Below, one piece after another: positions 26,677-34,051 of a DNA stretch of 44,389 bases. Source of the stretch: Candidatus Stoquefichus massiliensis AP9 (lineage in GTDB: Bacteria; Bacillota_I; Bacilli_A; Erysipelotrichales; Coprobacillaceae); NCBI RefSeq assembly GCF_000455285.1, contig NZ_HG005295.1, positions 5,415 to 49,803 of the forward strand, read 5' to 3'. The stretch's first letter is position 1; each line of letters starts with the position of its first letter. Under the pieces are notes generated by a model, which did no database searches, was not told where the DNA came from, and saw only the letters and a program-made list of their open reading frames with translations. The translations under genes were made by a program, and so were the position numbers.

Positions 26677-27483
26677 TCTTGTTCCATATTTTAAATGATA
26701 TAAAGCCTCTAAAACTTCAAATATATATGTAATAGAGAATTTCCCAATAAGTGAATGGTGATTATTTCCTACATGTAAAATCATATCCACTTTATCACTA
26801 TATGGAAATTCATCTAATTGTGTAATCGCAATCACATAAGCCGGTGTTTTCATTAATGCTCTCATAGCATCTGGATGATCCTGAAAAAATCCTCCAGCTA
26901 TAGATGTCACAATAACCAAATCTTGATTGTCTAATGATTTATAGATTTCTTTTTGCTGTTCTAACGGATACATTGCAATACAATCTTTTCCTAAATAAGA
27001 CAATTCAATTTGAAGTTGCATTGAAACAGATTGAGTAAAGAAATTACCAGCAAAACAAATATGTTTTGAGTCATGTATTTTATCTACTATCTTCATGAGA
27101 TCTTCATATTGAATATTATCATATGTATCTTGTAAGTTATGAATAATATTTTGAAAATGATCTTTAAAAATTTCTTTCCCTTCATTAATTGTATCACGAG
27201 AAGGTAATTGATGATCAAAGTATAATCTTTTTGCATCTTGATTAAAGAAGTTCAGATTCATAGTGACATCATTTTTAAAATCAGCAAATGATTCATAGTT
27301 TAGCTTTCGACATAAGCGAGATATTGTTGCAGTGGAAACATAGCACATATCTGCAACTTCAGTAATTGTGCTATGTGGTATTTGATAGATGTTCTGAAGA
27401 ATCTTCTTTGCTGCTCCCCAATAAACATCATGGACATTCGTCATATTAATAAAGTTAATTAAATTATAAAATGCACTTCTCAC
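26671..27483 (-). CDS. MurR/RpiR family transcriptional regulator
   Basis: A 270-residue regulator with an N-terminal HTH_6 domain (about 1-80; STITEVADMCYVSTATISRL and RKLNYESFADFKNDV) and a C-terminal SIS domain (about 125-250; KHICFAGNFFTQSVSMQLQ and VIVTSIAGG), which binds a sugar phosphate. Such regulators usually control sugar-phosphate or amino-sugar use. It begins at a GTG that overlaps the phosphatase stop codon (GTGA), so the two are translated together. The divergent PTS-IIB hybrid gene is the obvious target candidate. The sugar is unknown. Confidence 0.9.
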   Translation of the reverse strand: MRSAFYNLINFINMTNVHDVYWGAAKKILQNIYQIPHSTITEVADMCYVSTATISRLCRKLNYESFADFKNDVTMNLNFFNQDAKRLYFDHQLPSRDTINEGKEIFKDHFQNIIHNLQDTYDNIQYEDLMKIVDKIHDSKHICFAGNFFTQSVSMQLQIELSYLGKDCIAMYPLEQQKEIYKSLDNQDLVIVTSIAGGFFQDHPDAMRALMKTPAYVIAITQLDEFPYSDKVDMILHVGNNHHSLIGKFSITYIFEVLEALYHLKYGTRK

Positions 27484-28241
27484 TTAGGCTGTCCCTCCTC
27501 ATATTTAATAACTGTTACTTCTCCAGTTGATAAGCAAAGGCAATTCAATTGTCCTTTATTTCCAACAGCCAGTCCACCATCAATAGCTATTTTATTATGA
27601 TAATCAGGATCATACCAGATATTAAATGAATGATCTTCATTAATAAAACAACATGGTGTATGTCCAAAAATATAAGTAAAGTCAGGATTTGCTTCATTTA
27701 AATAAAAATACTCTCTAATCCACGCTAGAATTTCCTCATCATTTTCTTCTAATGGAATCTCTGGATCCACTCCTGCATGTACTAACACATAATGTTTTCC
27801 ATTAACATCCAACTCTATATAACTAGGCAACGAATCAATAAAAGCAATGAGTTCCTTTATAAACATTTGCTTTAAATCAAAATACTCTTCATATGGAATA
27901 TAATCCTTTTGGAGATATTCTCGAATACTGTTCACTGTTTTTTGCGCTCCGTTTTGTTTCCATAGTCGATATGGATTTGATCTTTCAGAATCCAAATCAT
28001 TATATTTCAAAGCAGTTTGCATTGACTGACGCATCATAATCTCATGATTACCTTTAATCATATGAATATTATCCATAGCCTGTACAAAATAATAAATATC
28101 AATACTATTAGGTCCTCTATCCATGATATCACCTAAAATATATAATTCATCATTATCATTAAATCCTATGCGATCTAATAACAACTGCAATAAAACAAAC
28201 TGACCATGAAGATCTGATATAACAAATATTCTTTTTTCCAT
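27480..28241 (-). CDS. PPP-type serine/threonine phosphatase-like metallophosphoesterase
   Basis: A 253-residue cytoplasmic enzyme of the PPP/ApaH group with all metal motifs: ISDLHGQ, GDIMDRGPNS, IKGNHEIMM, LVHAGVDPE and FGHTPCCF. It could dephosphorylate proteins, or hydrolyse a nucleotide such as Ap4A; bacterial PrpA-like enzymes are closest by motif pattern. GGGGTGATGATAT precedes the ATG. Its last four bases overlap the RpiR gene, an unusual pairing of a phosphatase and a sugar-phosphate regulator. Confidence 0.88.
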   Translation of the reverse strand: MEKRIFVISDLHGQFVLLQLLLDRIGFNDNDELYILGDIMDRGPNSIDIYYFVQAMDNIHMIKGNHEIMMRQSMQTALKYNDLDSERSNPYRLWKQNGAQKTVNSIREYLQKDYIPYEEYFDLKQMFIKELIAFIDSLPSYIELDVNGKHYVLVHAGVDPEIPLEENDEEILAWIREYFYLNEANPDFTYIFGHTPCCFINEDHSFNIWYDPDYHNKIAIDGGLAVGNKGQLNCLCLSTGEVTVIKYEEGQPK

Positions 28242-28318
28242 ATATCATCACCCCATTACATTCTACCATAATTATTTTTTTTATTAAACTAAACATGCTC
28301 ATATTTTAAAAATTTAAA

Positions 28319-28375
28319 GTTTTCCTTTTCTATTAAGGAAAAAAGGTTCACGTTAGGCAATAAAAAGGTTATGAT
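28319..28375 (+). promoter_or_regulatory. Promoter and inverted repeat in the divergent RpiR-locus region
   Basis: TTCACG (28347-28352), 17 bases, TATGAT (28370-28375) form a promoter for the PTS-IIB hybrid gene. Just upstream TTTTCCTT and AAGGAAAA form an eight-pair inverted repeat, a candidate operator for the RpiR protein. The repeat is seen; its role is inference. Confidence 0.5.
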
Positions 28376-28394
28376 ATATAAGAAGGTGATAATT

Positions 28395-29045
28395 ATGTTA
28401 GATGAATTCTATTTACCCCTATATCATGATTTCTTTATAAAATGGATTATTCTTAATGAAACATCTTATCAAAAAGATGGAGTTCAATGTCATATAGAAG
28501 AAAACAATGATAAATTTCAATCCATCTCTTTTGAAATGTCTCATGTGAAAGGACTCGTGACTGTCTGGTATAACAATATTGTAGAAGAAGAACTTTATCG
28601 TAAAAATAATAATGATCTTCTTTTCTATTTACATTACACTATTATTGACCTTTCACAATGCTGTCACCTCTTTCATGAGTTTTATCAAACTATGATTAAG
28701 CATAATAATCAAAAACGAATCAAAATAGCTATGTGCTGTAGTGGTGGCCTATCAACCTCAGTTTTTGTTAATCAAATGAAAGAAGTTTGTGAATTAGAGA
28801 ACATTCCTTTTGAATTTGATTCTCTTTCAATAGAACAAATTTATAAAGAATATCATCATTATCAAGCTTTATATTTAGCACCTCAAATTGCATATTTTGA
28901 ACCAAATATACTAGCCTATACAAAAAAACAAATACCTATACATTGTATTGATCCAACTGATTATGCTACAAAAGATTATCGTAAAATTATCAAGACAATT
29001 CAAAATAATTATAATATAGATGCAAAATGCTACCCTTCACGGTAG
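28395..29045 (+). CDS. Hybrid protein: unknown domain plus PTS lactose/cellobiose-type IIB domain
   Basis: A 216-residue cytoplasmic protein. Residues about 1-110 match nothing I recognise. Residues about 115-210 look like a PTS IIB domain of the lactose/cellobiose type: IKIAMCCSGGLSTSVFVNQM holds the phospho-Cys P-loop (usually CSAGMSTS), and LAPQIAYFEPNI and HCIDPTDYATKDYRKI match the later family segments. There is no IIA or IIC gene nearby, so this is more likely a sensor of PTS phosphorylation than a transport subunit. The start is the ATG at 28395 behind AAGGTG. It is divergent from the phosphatase/RpiR pair. Confidence 0.75.
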   Translation: MLDEFYLPLYHDFFIKWIILNETSYQKDGVQCHIEENNDKFQSISFEMSHVKGLVTVWYNNIVEEELYRKNNNDLLFYLHYTIIDLSQCCHLFHEFYQTMIKHNNQKRIKIAMCCSGGLSTSVFVNQMKEVCELENIPFEFDSLSIEQIYKEYHHYQALYLAPQIAYFEPNILAYTKKQIPIHCIDPTDYATKDYRKIIKTIQNNYNIDAKCYPSR

Positions 29046-29053
29046 CATTTTTT
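29024..29053. terminator. Bidirectional terminator between the PTS-IIB hybrid and hflX
   Basis: AAAATGCTACC pairs with GGTAGCATTTT (11 pairs, six-base loop), with T on the plus side and A on the other. It contains the TAG stop of the hybrid gene. Confidence 0.85.
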
Positions 29054-30270
29054 CAATTTAAATATAAATAATCCTGATATTTATATTTATCTTTAACATC
29101 AACATAAAAAGACACATATATTCCATTCTCTAAATAATCCTCATGAATCATTTCATAGTGTTGTTTGATATCACTATAAACTTCTCCATGATCATATGGA
29201 ATATAAAGTTCAATTAATTCATAATCTTTAAAGAGCATATCAATCATCATATTTTCTAAAATATCAAGATTGACTTCATCTTTAATTGAAATAAATACAG
29301 AAGGCTCTTGTGGCTGTAAAAATGCATAACGATCTTTATCTACCTTATTATAAACATAAATCATTGGTGTATCTTTAACACCTATTGCTTCTAATACTTC
29401 TAATGTTGTTTCTATCTGTGATTCACAATAAGATGATGATGAATCAATAACATGTAATAATAAGTCCGCCTCTTTGACTTCCTCTAGCGTAGAACGAAAT
29501 GCCTGTACCAAATGATGAGGCAACTGATTAATAAATCCTACTGTATCACTCATAATGATATGATGATTCTTTAATCTCACTTGTCTTGATGCTGTTTGTA
29601 AAGATGCAAATAACATATCTTCTTCAAATACTTTCTTATCAGTAAAGTAATTCAGTAATGATGATTTCCCACTATTTGTATAACCTACCAAGCATACAAC
29701 TTTTTCTTGATTTCTTTTACGTAATTGACGTTGTGTCTGCCGTTGTTTAACAATGGTTTGTAATTCTCTTCTGGCTTGTACCAATTCACGATGAATAATT
29801 CTACGATCTAATTCAATCTGTTTTTCACCACTACCTCTAAATCCAGAACCACCTTGCTGAGAATACAGTTCCTCTTTCATACCAGCTAATCGAGGTAATA
29901 AGTACTGATTTCTTGCAATTTGAACTTGTAATTTTGCTTCTTTTGTTTGAGCTCGTGATTCAAATATACGTAATATTAAATCACTACGATCAGTCACTTC
30001 TACATCTAATGCATCAATTAAATTCTTAACTTGTAAAGGTGATAATTCTTCATTAAAGATCACAATATCATCATCACTAATCATTGTTTTTAATTCTTCT
30101 ACCTTACCTTTTCCAATATAGTACTTAGGAGATATCTGATCTAATTTTTGTATCAGAACATCTTTCACCTCAATATGACAAGCTGCACTTAATTCTTTTA
30201 ATTCCTTCATTGATATATCTAGATCATAATACATATGATCATATTCAACCCCAACAAGTATTGCTTTCAC
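29053..30270 (-). CDS. hflX: GTPase HflX
   Basis: A 405-residue ribosome-associated GTPase that splits or rescues stalled ribosomes under stress. The N-terminal nucleotide-binding domain has YIGKGKVEEL and FNEELSPLQ. A linker with GGSGFRGSGEKQIELDRR follows. The G domain carries G1 GYTNSGKSSLLN, G3 DTVGFI and G4 NKVD. It starts at GTG 30270 with AGAGGTGAT upstream. The start lies only 33 bases from the divergent YlbJ-like gene. Confidence 0.95.
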   Translation of the reverse strand: MKAILVGVEYDHMYYDLDISMKELKELSAACHIEVKDVLIQKLDQISPKYYIGKGKVEELKTMISDDDIVIFNEELSPLQVKNLIDALDVEVTDRSDLILRIFESRAQTKEAKLQVQIARNQYLLPRLAGMKEELYSQQGGSGFRGSGEKQIELDRRIIHRELVQARRELQTIVKQRQTQRQLRKRNQEKVVCLVGYTNSGKSSLLNYFTDKKVFEEDMLFASLQTASRQVRLKNHHIIMSDTVGFINQLPHHLVQAFRSTLEEVKEADLLLHVIDSSSSYCESQIETTLEVLEAIGVKDTPMIYVYNKVDKDRYAFLQPQEPSVFISIKDEVNLDILENMMIDMLFKDYELIELYIPYDHGEVYSDIKQHYEMIHEDYLENGIYVSFYVDVKDKYKYQDYLYLN

Positions 30271-30303
30271 ATTATCACCTCTTCTCTATTATAAGGAGTC
30301 ACT

Positions 30304-31224
30304 ATGAAAAAAGCCAACTATTATTTTACACTTTGTCTTGTTTTATTTACAACTATCTTTTCATTTATGAATATGTTTCAGATTGTCAAAGTCTCAACAA
30401 ATGTTATTCAGATTGTTCTTAATAACTTATTACCTTCTTTGCTCCCTTTTATGATTCTTATATCATTATGTCTTTCACTAGGCTTATTTAATCTTTTTAG
30501 TTATTTCATACAATTCATATTTTCTCCACTATTTCATTTAACACCACATATGTCATCTTTATATTTTGTATCATTTTTCTGTGGTTATCCAACCAATGCA
30601 AAAATTATAAAAGAATCCTATCAATTTGGTTATATTAATATTCATCAATTACAACATCTTCTATCTATTGCCTCTTTTTCATCATTAAGTTTTATCTTTG
30701 TCTCATTACATCTTCCTATCAAAATATCTCTCATGATCTATATAAGTCATATTATTCCAAGTATTATAAAGGCTATTCTCCATAAAGAAACATTTCAATT
30801 TTTAACATTTAAAGATACGATTTATGAATTAAAGAATCCTCATATGTCATTTGTGGAAGCAATAAAACAAAGTATTACAACATCTTTAACAGCATTCATC
30901 TTTATTCTTGGTTATATGCTTGTTTTTCAATTTGTTGGTTATAGTTTACAAACAGTTATCCACAATGATTTTCTATTAAGTATTATTCAAGGTATCCTTG
31001 AATTTAGTTCGGGTTCTATTCAATTATTACAATATCATCATTTCCTCGTTTATCCTATTGTCAGTTTATATTTATCATTTTCTGGTTTATCTGTCTTAAT
31101 GCAAGTAGATAATATTTTGGAAGGCATCCCTTATTCTTTTCCTACTTATTTTAAAGATCGTGTTATCCATGGTATTTGTTCCTTTTTATTATGTTGTTTA
31201 CTCCAATATATTTTCTTTATTTAA
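30304..31224 (+). CDS. YlbJ-like integral membrane protein
   Basis: A 306-residue protein with about eight membrane helices, resembling the sporulation membrane protein YlbJ of the nucleoside-recognition (Gate) type. The clearest sign is FFCGYPTNAKIIKE, the counterpart of the YlbJ segment FCGYPTGAK, together with NLLPSLLPFMILISL and FSGLSVLMQV near the end. YlbJ is needed for spore formation in Bacillus. Here no other sporulation gene is nearby, so the role is open. AAGGAG lies just upstream of the ATG. It is divergent from hflX and followed by perR. Confidence 0.75.
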   Translation: MKKANYYFTLCLVLFTTIFSFMNMFQIVKVSTNVIQIVLNNLLPSLLPFMILISLCLSLGLFNLFSYFIQFIFSPLFHLTPHMSSLYFVSFFCGYPTNAKIIKESYQFGYINIHQLQHLLSIASFSSLSFIFVSLHLPIKISLMIYISHIIPSIIKAILHKETFQFLTFKDTIYELKNPHMSFVEAIKQSITTSLTAFIFILGYMLVFQFVGYSLQTVIHNDFLLSIIQGILEFSSGSIQLLQYHHFLVYPIVSLYLSFSGLSVLMQVDNILEGIPYSFPTYFKDRVIHGICSFLLCCLLQYIFFI

Positions 31225-31237
31225 GTTGCTACAATAT

Positions 31238-31265
31238 TTGACATTATAGAAATATATGATAAAAT
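31238..31265 (+). promoter_or_regulatory. Promoter of the perR-rubrerythrin unit
   Basis: TTGACA (31238-31243), 16 bases, TAAAAT (31260-31265). A Fur/Per-box-like palindrome overlaps the -10 box and start site. Confidence 0.7.
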
Positions 31266-31281
31266 AATAGTAACCATTATT
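31263..31281. promoter_or_regulatory. Fur/PerR-type operator
   Basis: AATAATAGTAACCATTATT is a 19-base palindrome (AATAATNGTNACNATTATT), matching the classic 19-base Fur box at 14 positions. It overlaps the -10 box of the perR promoter, so the regulator probably represses its own operon. Confidence 0.65.
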
Positions 31282-31297
31282 AATAAGGAGGAGACTT

Positions 31298-31702
31298 ATG
31301 GCCGAGACAAAATTAAGATACTCTAAACAAAGAGAAACCATCTATGATGTCTTGAAAGAAGATAGTACGCATCCTAATGTCGATCGCATCTATATGAATG
31401 TACGTAAAATCATTCCAGATATAAGCTTAGGGACAGTTTATAGGAATTTGAATTTACTTGCTGACCAAAAAAGAATTTTACGTTTAGATGTCGGTGATGG
31501 TGTTATACACTTCGATGCAAGAGTTGAACCACATTATCATTTGGTTTGTGATGAATGTGGAAGCATTCAAGATTTATTTTTAGATGAATCTCTAATTTCC
31601 CCTCTTATCGATAAGGTTCAAGATATCTGCGACGACCAGATTCATTCTGCGGAGATATTATTCCATGGAACTTGTCGCCACTGCTTAAAAAAGAAACATT
31701 AG
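31298..31702 (+). CDS. perR: Fur family regulator, PerR-like
   Basis: A 134-residue metal-dependent repressor. The N-terminal winged helix has [16 protein letters not shown] and [15 protein letters not shown]. The metal-sensing region is [16 protein letters not shown], and the structural zinc site is CDECG with CRHC at the C-terminus. [13 protein letters not shown] carries the first sensor His. The [10 protein letters not shown] pattern and the rubrerythrin partner favour a peroxide sensor (PerR) over an iron regulator. AAGGAGGAG precedes the ATG. It is followed by the rubrerythrin gene 17 bases later. Confidence 0.88.
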   Translation: MAETKLRYSKQRETIYDVLKEDSTHPNVDRIYMNVRKIIPDISLGTVYRNLNLLADQKRILRLDVGDGVIHFDARVEPHYHLVCDECGSIQDLFLDESLISPLIDKVQDICDDQIHSAEILFHGTCRHCLKKKH

Positions 31703-31719
31703 AAAGGAGGGCATATCAA

Positions 31720-32307
31720 ATGCCTACATTAAAAGGATCAAAAACTGCTAACAATTTATTACACGCTTTCGCTGGAGAATCTCAAGCAAGAAATCGCTAC
31801 ACTTATTATTCATCAATTGCTAAAAAAGAAGGATATGTGCAAATTGCTAATATCTTTGAAGAAACTGCTAACCAAGAAAAAGAACATGCAAAAAGATTAA
31901 TGAAATTATTAAATGCTGAACTTAAAGGTGAAGCATTACATGTTGAAGGAGATTTCCCAATCATGTTAGGAACAACTGCAGAATGCTTAAAAGCTGCTGC
32001 TGCAGGTGAAAACGAAGAATGGACTGATATGTATCCAGAATTCGCTAAAATTGCTGACGAAGAAGGATTCCCAGCAATCGCTGAAGTATGCAGAAGTATC
32101 GCTATTGCTGAAAAAATGCATGAAGCAAGATATTTAAAATTATTAGAAAACTTAGAAAATGGTACTGTATTTGAAAAATCTGAAACAGTTACTTGGAAAT
32201 GTAATAACTGTGGATTTATTTTTGAAGGAACAAAAGCTCCTGAAAGATGTCCAGCGTGTGATCATCCACAAGCTCATTTTGAAGCTTATACATTCTTCAA
32301 AGGTTAA
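31720..32307 (+). CDS. rbr: Rubrerythrin
   Basis: A 195-residue cytoplasmic non-haem di-iron peroxidase that reduces hydrogen peroxide in anaerobes. The ferritin-like domain (about 1-145) carries Glu and His ligands in [28 protein letters not shown] and [15 protein letters not shown]. The C-terminal rubredoxin domain has [10 protein letters not shown] and CPACDHP. The ATG at 31720 with AAAGGAGG upstream is correct; an in-frame start at 31672 would lie inside perR. The gene is probably derepressed by peroxide through PerR. Confidence 0.96.
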   Translation: MPTLKGSKTANNLLHAFAGESQARNRYTYYSSIAKKEGYVQIANIFEETANQEKEHAKRLMKLLNAELKGEALHVEGDFPIMLGTTAECLKAAAAGENEEWTDMYPEFAKIADEEGFPAIAEVCRSIAIAEKMHEARYLKLLENLENGTVFEKSETVTWKCNNCGFIFEGTKAPERCPACDHPQAHFEAYTFFKG

Positions 32308-32318
32308 TATAAAACATT

Positions 32319-32347
32319 GCCCTCAAATAATTCTGAGGGCTTTTTTA
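32319..32347 (+). terminator. Terminator after rubrerythrin
   Basis: GCCCTCA pairs with TGAGGGC around an eight-base loop, followed by TTTTTT. Confidence 0.9.
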
Positions 32348-32419
32348 TATCATTTTATTAATGAATAATCAATCATCATTTCCTCACTTTTAAGTCTACT
32401 GAATTATCTAAGTTCATTA

Positions 32420-32918
32420 ATGGCAGTGATGCAGATTTTGCATCAAAAAACATTTCAACAGTATTCGGGACAGGACTTATATCATTATCCAGTCATTATG
32501 AAATTTAAAAAATGAGCGAAGAATGATTGTATTATTCAATGTAGAGATGGTATACCACATACTTATAGTATTATTATTGGTGCTATGATGAATGATCAGA
32601 TTTATAACTATATTTCTGATTATATTAATGAAATAATTACTTATAAATAATCTTTGTTATTAGTACAATTCAAATATTCCTCACATCGTATTAGTTTTAA
32701 TAGCCAAGAAAATTATAACGCCTTATATATATTTCGTGTGAGGACGTTGCATATGATAAGAAGAGAAACATAAAAAAACATATGAACTTGCTGATATTTA
32801 TCATAGTGATCATATCACTAATGTGAGTGATAAAATAGATAATTATAATTCAAGTTTTTACTATGATACACCACAAAACATATTATTAGTTTTTCTAGAA
32901 AATAAAATAGATGATTAA
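32420..32918 (+). pseudogene. Remains of a decayed gene, family not recognised
   Basis: One frame reads protein-like from 32420 to 32771 apart from an in-frame TGA at 32513 and TAA at 32648 (pieces such as YHYPVIMKFKK, IIQCRDGIPHTYSIIIGAMM and YNYISDYINEIITYK). A shifted frame then continues from 32763 to TAA 32916 (KTYELADIYHSDHITNVSDK and NILLVFLENKIDD). This suggests a once intact gene of about 165 codons broken by two stops and a frameshift. I do not recognise the family. It may instead be non-coding AT-rich DNA; an alternative frame gives SKFINGSDADFASKNIS. Confidence 0.35.
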
Positions 32919-32947
32919 AACGGAGTCAATGATTCTACTCCGTTTTT
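32917..32947. terminator. Terminator between the decayed gene and DUF2812
   Basis: AAAACGGAGT pairs with ACTCCGTTTT (ten pairs), with TTTTT on the plus side and A on the other. It also serves the convergent DUF2812 gene. Confidence 0.85.
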
Positions 32948-32960
32948 AAATTCTTTTCAT

Positions 32961-33533
32961 TCATTTATTTTCATGATCATCCAATGGATTTGCAAGACTT
33001 TGAATTAATTTATTCAGTTTAATGATATTATGAACACACATACTTAATAAGAAAACCATGATAAGTATATAAACAATCCATATCATTTTAAAAACAATAT
33101 CTTCATTAAGAAAATGATTGATTGCTGTTATGAATATTGGTAAAAATAAGACAAACGGTATCAATACCAACATCTGTTTCCACATAACTTTCTTAATCAT
33201 ATCAATCTTAGAATCATTATCACTAAATATTTCCTGATCACTCTCATTCAGTGATAATTTTTTCTTTCTAAAATAATACCATGTCTGATATTTCATCAAA
33301 TATTCCCATCCACAATCCTGAAATATCTGCAAATATGCTTCCTCATCTTTTTCTTCCTCATTGTAATCCAAACGATAAATATAATCTTCATGTTCACATT
33401 TTTCAAAAGTATATTTCCTAGGGGCTTCAAATTTTATAAATTTCCAGCCTTGTTTATGCTGTTCCTCTAAAAATCTTTGTTCTTCTAAGAAATCAGCCAA
33501 TCCAAAAAATCTCTTCATTACTTTTGTTTCCAT
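32961..33533 (-). CDS. DUF2812 domain membrane protein
   Basis: A 190-residue protein. The N-terminal DUF2812 region (about 1-100) has FLEEQHKQGWKFIKF, DYIYRLDYNEEEKDEE, FQDCGWEYLMKYQTWYYFRK. Two membrane helices follow near residues 118-138 and 148-168, with a short cytoplasmic tail. DUF2812 proteins are commonly encoded next to PadR regulators, as here, but their function is unknown; a role in sensing membrane-active compounds is only a guess. The start is ATG 33533, overlapping the padR stop by one base (TGATG). Confidence 0.85.
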   Translation of the reverse strand: METKVMKRFFGLADFLEEQRFLEEQHKQGWKFIKFEAPRKYTFEKCEHEDYIYRLDYNEEEKDEEAYLQIFQDCGWEYLMKYQTWYYFRKKKLSLNESDQEIFSDNDSKIDMIKKVMWKQMLVLIPFVLFLPIFITAINHFLNEDIVFKMIWIVYILIMVFLLSMCVHNIIKLNKLIQSLANPLDDHENK

Positions 33534-33850
33534 CACTTACTCACCCCCTGACTATTTTTATATAATCTTTCAATGCGTTTAATTTCAATATCTAAAATCT
33601 TTTTTCCTAAATCAGTAATAATATAACTTTTTCTTTTCCCTTCTTCTTTTGTAAACTGAATTAGTCCATCTTTTTCCATTTTAGATAAACTCCCATACAT
33701 TGTCCCCGCTCCAATTTGAATGTCTCCATTTGTCATTGAACTTACTTTTTGAATAATGTTATAACCATGCATTTCAGTCTGTAAACAAAACAAGATATAA
33801 AAACCAGTTTCTGTCATGGGAATATAAACACGCTTAATTTTATCTTCCAC
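33533..33850 (-). CDS. PadR family transcriptional regulator
   Basis: A 105-residue winged-helix repressor of the short PadR type. It has TETGFYILFCLQTEMHGYNIIQKV, then GTMYGSLSKMEKDGLIQ (recognition helix and wing) and YIITDLGKKILDIEI. Small PadR proteins usually sense hydrophobic or cationic compounds and repress adjacent membrane-protein genes. It starts at GTG 33850, with AGGAAG inside the end of the microprotein gene. The operator candidates at 33965-34014 lie at the operon promoter. Confidence 0.92.
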   Translation of the reverse strand: MEDKIKRVYIPMTETGFYILFCLQTEMHGYNIIQKVSSMTNGDIQIGAGTMYGSLSKMEKDGLIQFTKEEGKRKSYIITDLGKKILDIEIKRIERLYKNSQGVSK

Positions 33851-33852
33851 GC

Positions 33853-33951
33853 TTATCTTCCTTTCTTTTTACTCGCATATGCTATAACAATTGCGACTGC
33901 TAAGCCCATTACAATCCAAGGTAATGCTGCTAATACAAAATCATAAATCAT
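33853..33951 (-). CDS. 32-residue membrane microprotein
   Basis: A very small gene, MIYDFVLAALPWIVMGLAV at its start, one hydrophobic helix (about residues 5-25) and a basic tail (SKKKGR). A strong AGGAGG stands eight bases before the ATG, and the stop is only two bases before the padR GTG, whose Shine-Dalgarno site lies in its last codons. It is therefore the first gene of the microprotein-padR-DUF2812 operon. I cannot name its family; similar short proteins starting with an AALPW-like helix seem to occur by such regulators, from memory only. Confidence 0.75.
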   Translation of the reverse strand: MIYDFVLAALPWIVMGLAVAIVIAYASKKKGR

Positions 33952-33964
33952 AGGCTCTCCTCCT

Positions 33965-34023
33965 ATATATCGTACCTCGATATATCACACCGATATTATA
34001 TCGTGGTGTGATATAATTGTCAA
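33965..34023 (-). promoter_or_regulatory. Consensus promoter embedded in PadR-operator-like inverted repeats
   Basis: TTGACA (34023-34018), a 17-base spacer and TATAAT (34000-33995) give a perfect sigma-A promoter. It overlaps ATATCACACC/GGTGTGATAT (33982-33991 and 34005-34014, perfect ten-base arms) and the palindrome CGATATAATATCG at the -10 box (33991-34003). A second repeat ATATATCG/CGATATAT lies at 33965-33985. Four ATATCG units alternate in orientation. Confidence 0.85.
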
Positions 34024-34046
34024 CATAAAAAGTTGATTAACTATCA
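34024..34046 (-). terminator. Terminator of the PAP2 gene
   Basis: AAGTTGA pairs with TCAACTT, followed on the minus strand by TTTTTATG. It lies just before the padR operon promoter. Confidence 0.75.
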
Positions 34047-34051
34047 ACTTC

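Noticed and set aside
32513-32515. In-frame TGA in the decayed gene as a sign that TGA is read as tryptophan
   Set aside because: TGA is used as a true stop in the padR and phosphatase genes, and tryptophan is written TGG, including the T-box specifier. A second stop (TAA) and a frameshift follow, so gene decay is simpler.
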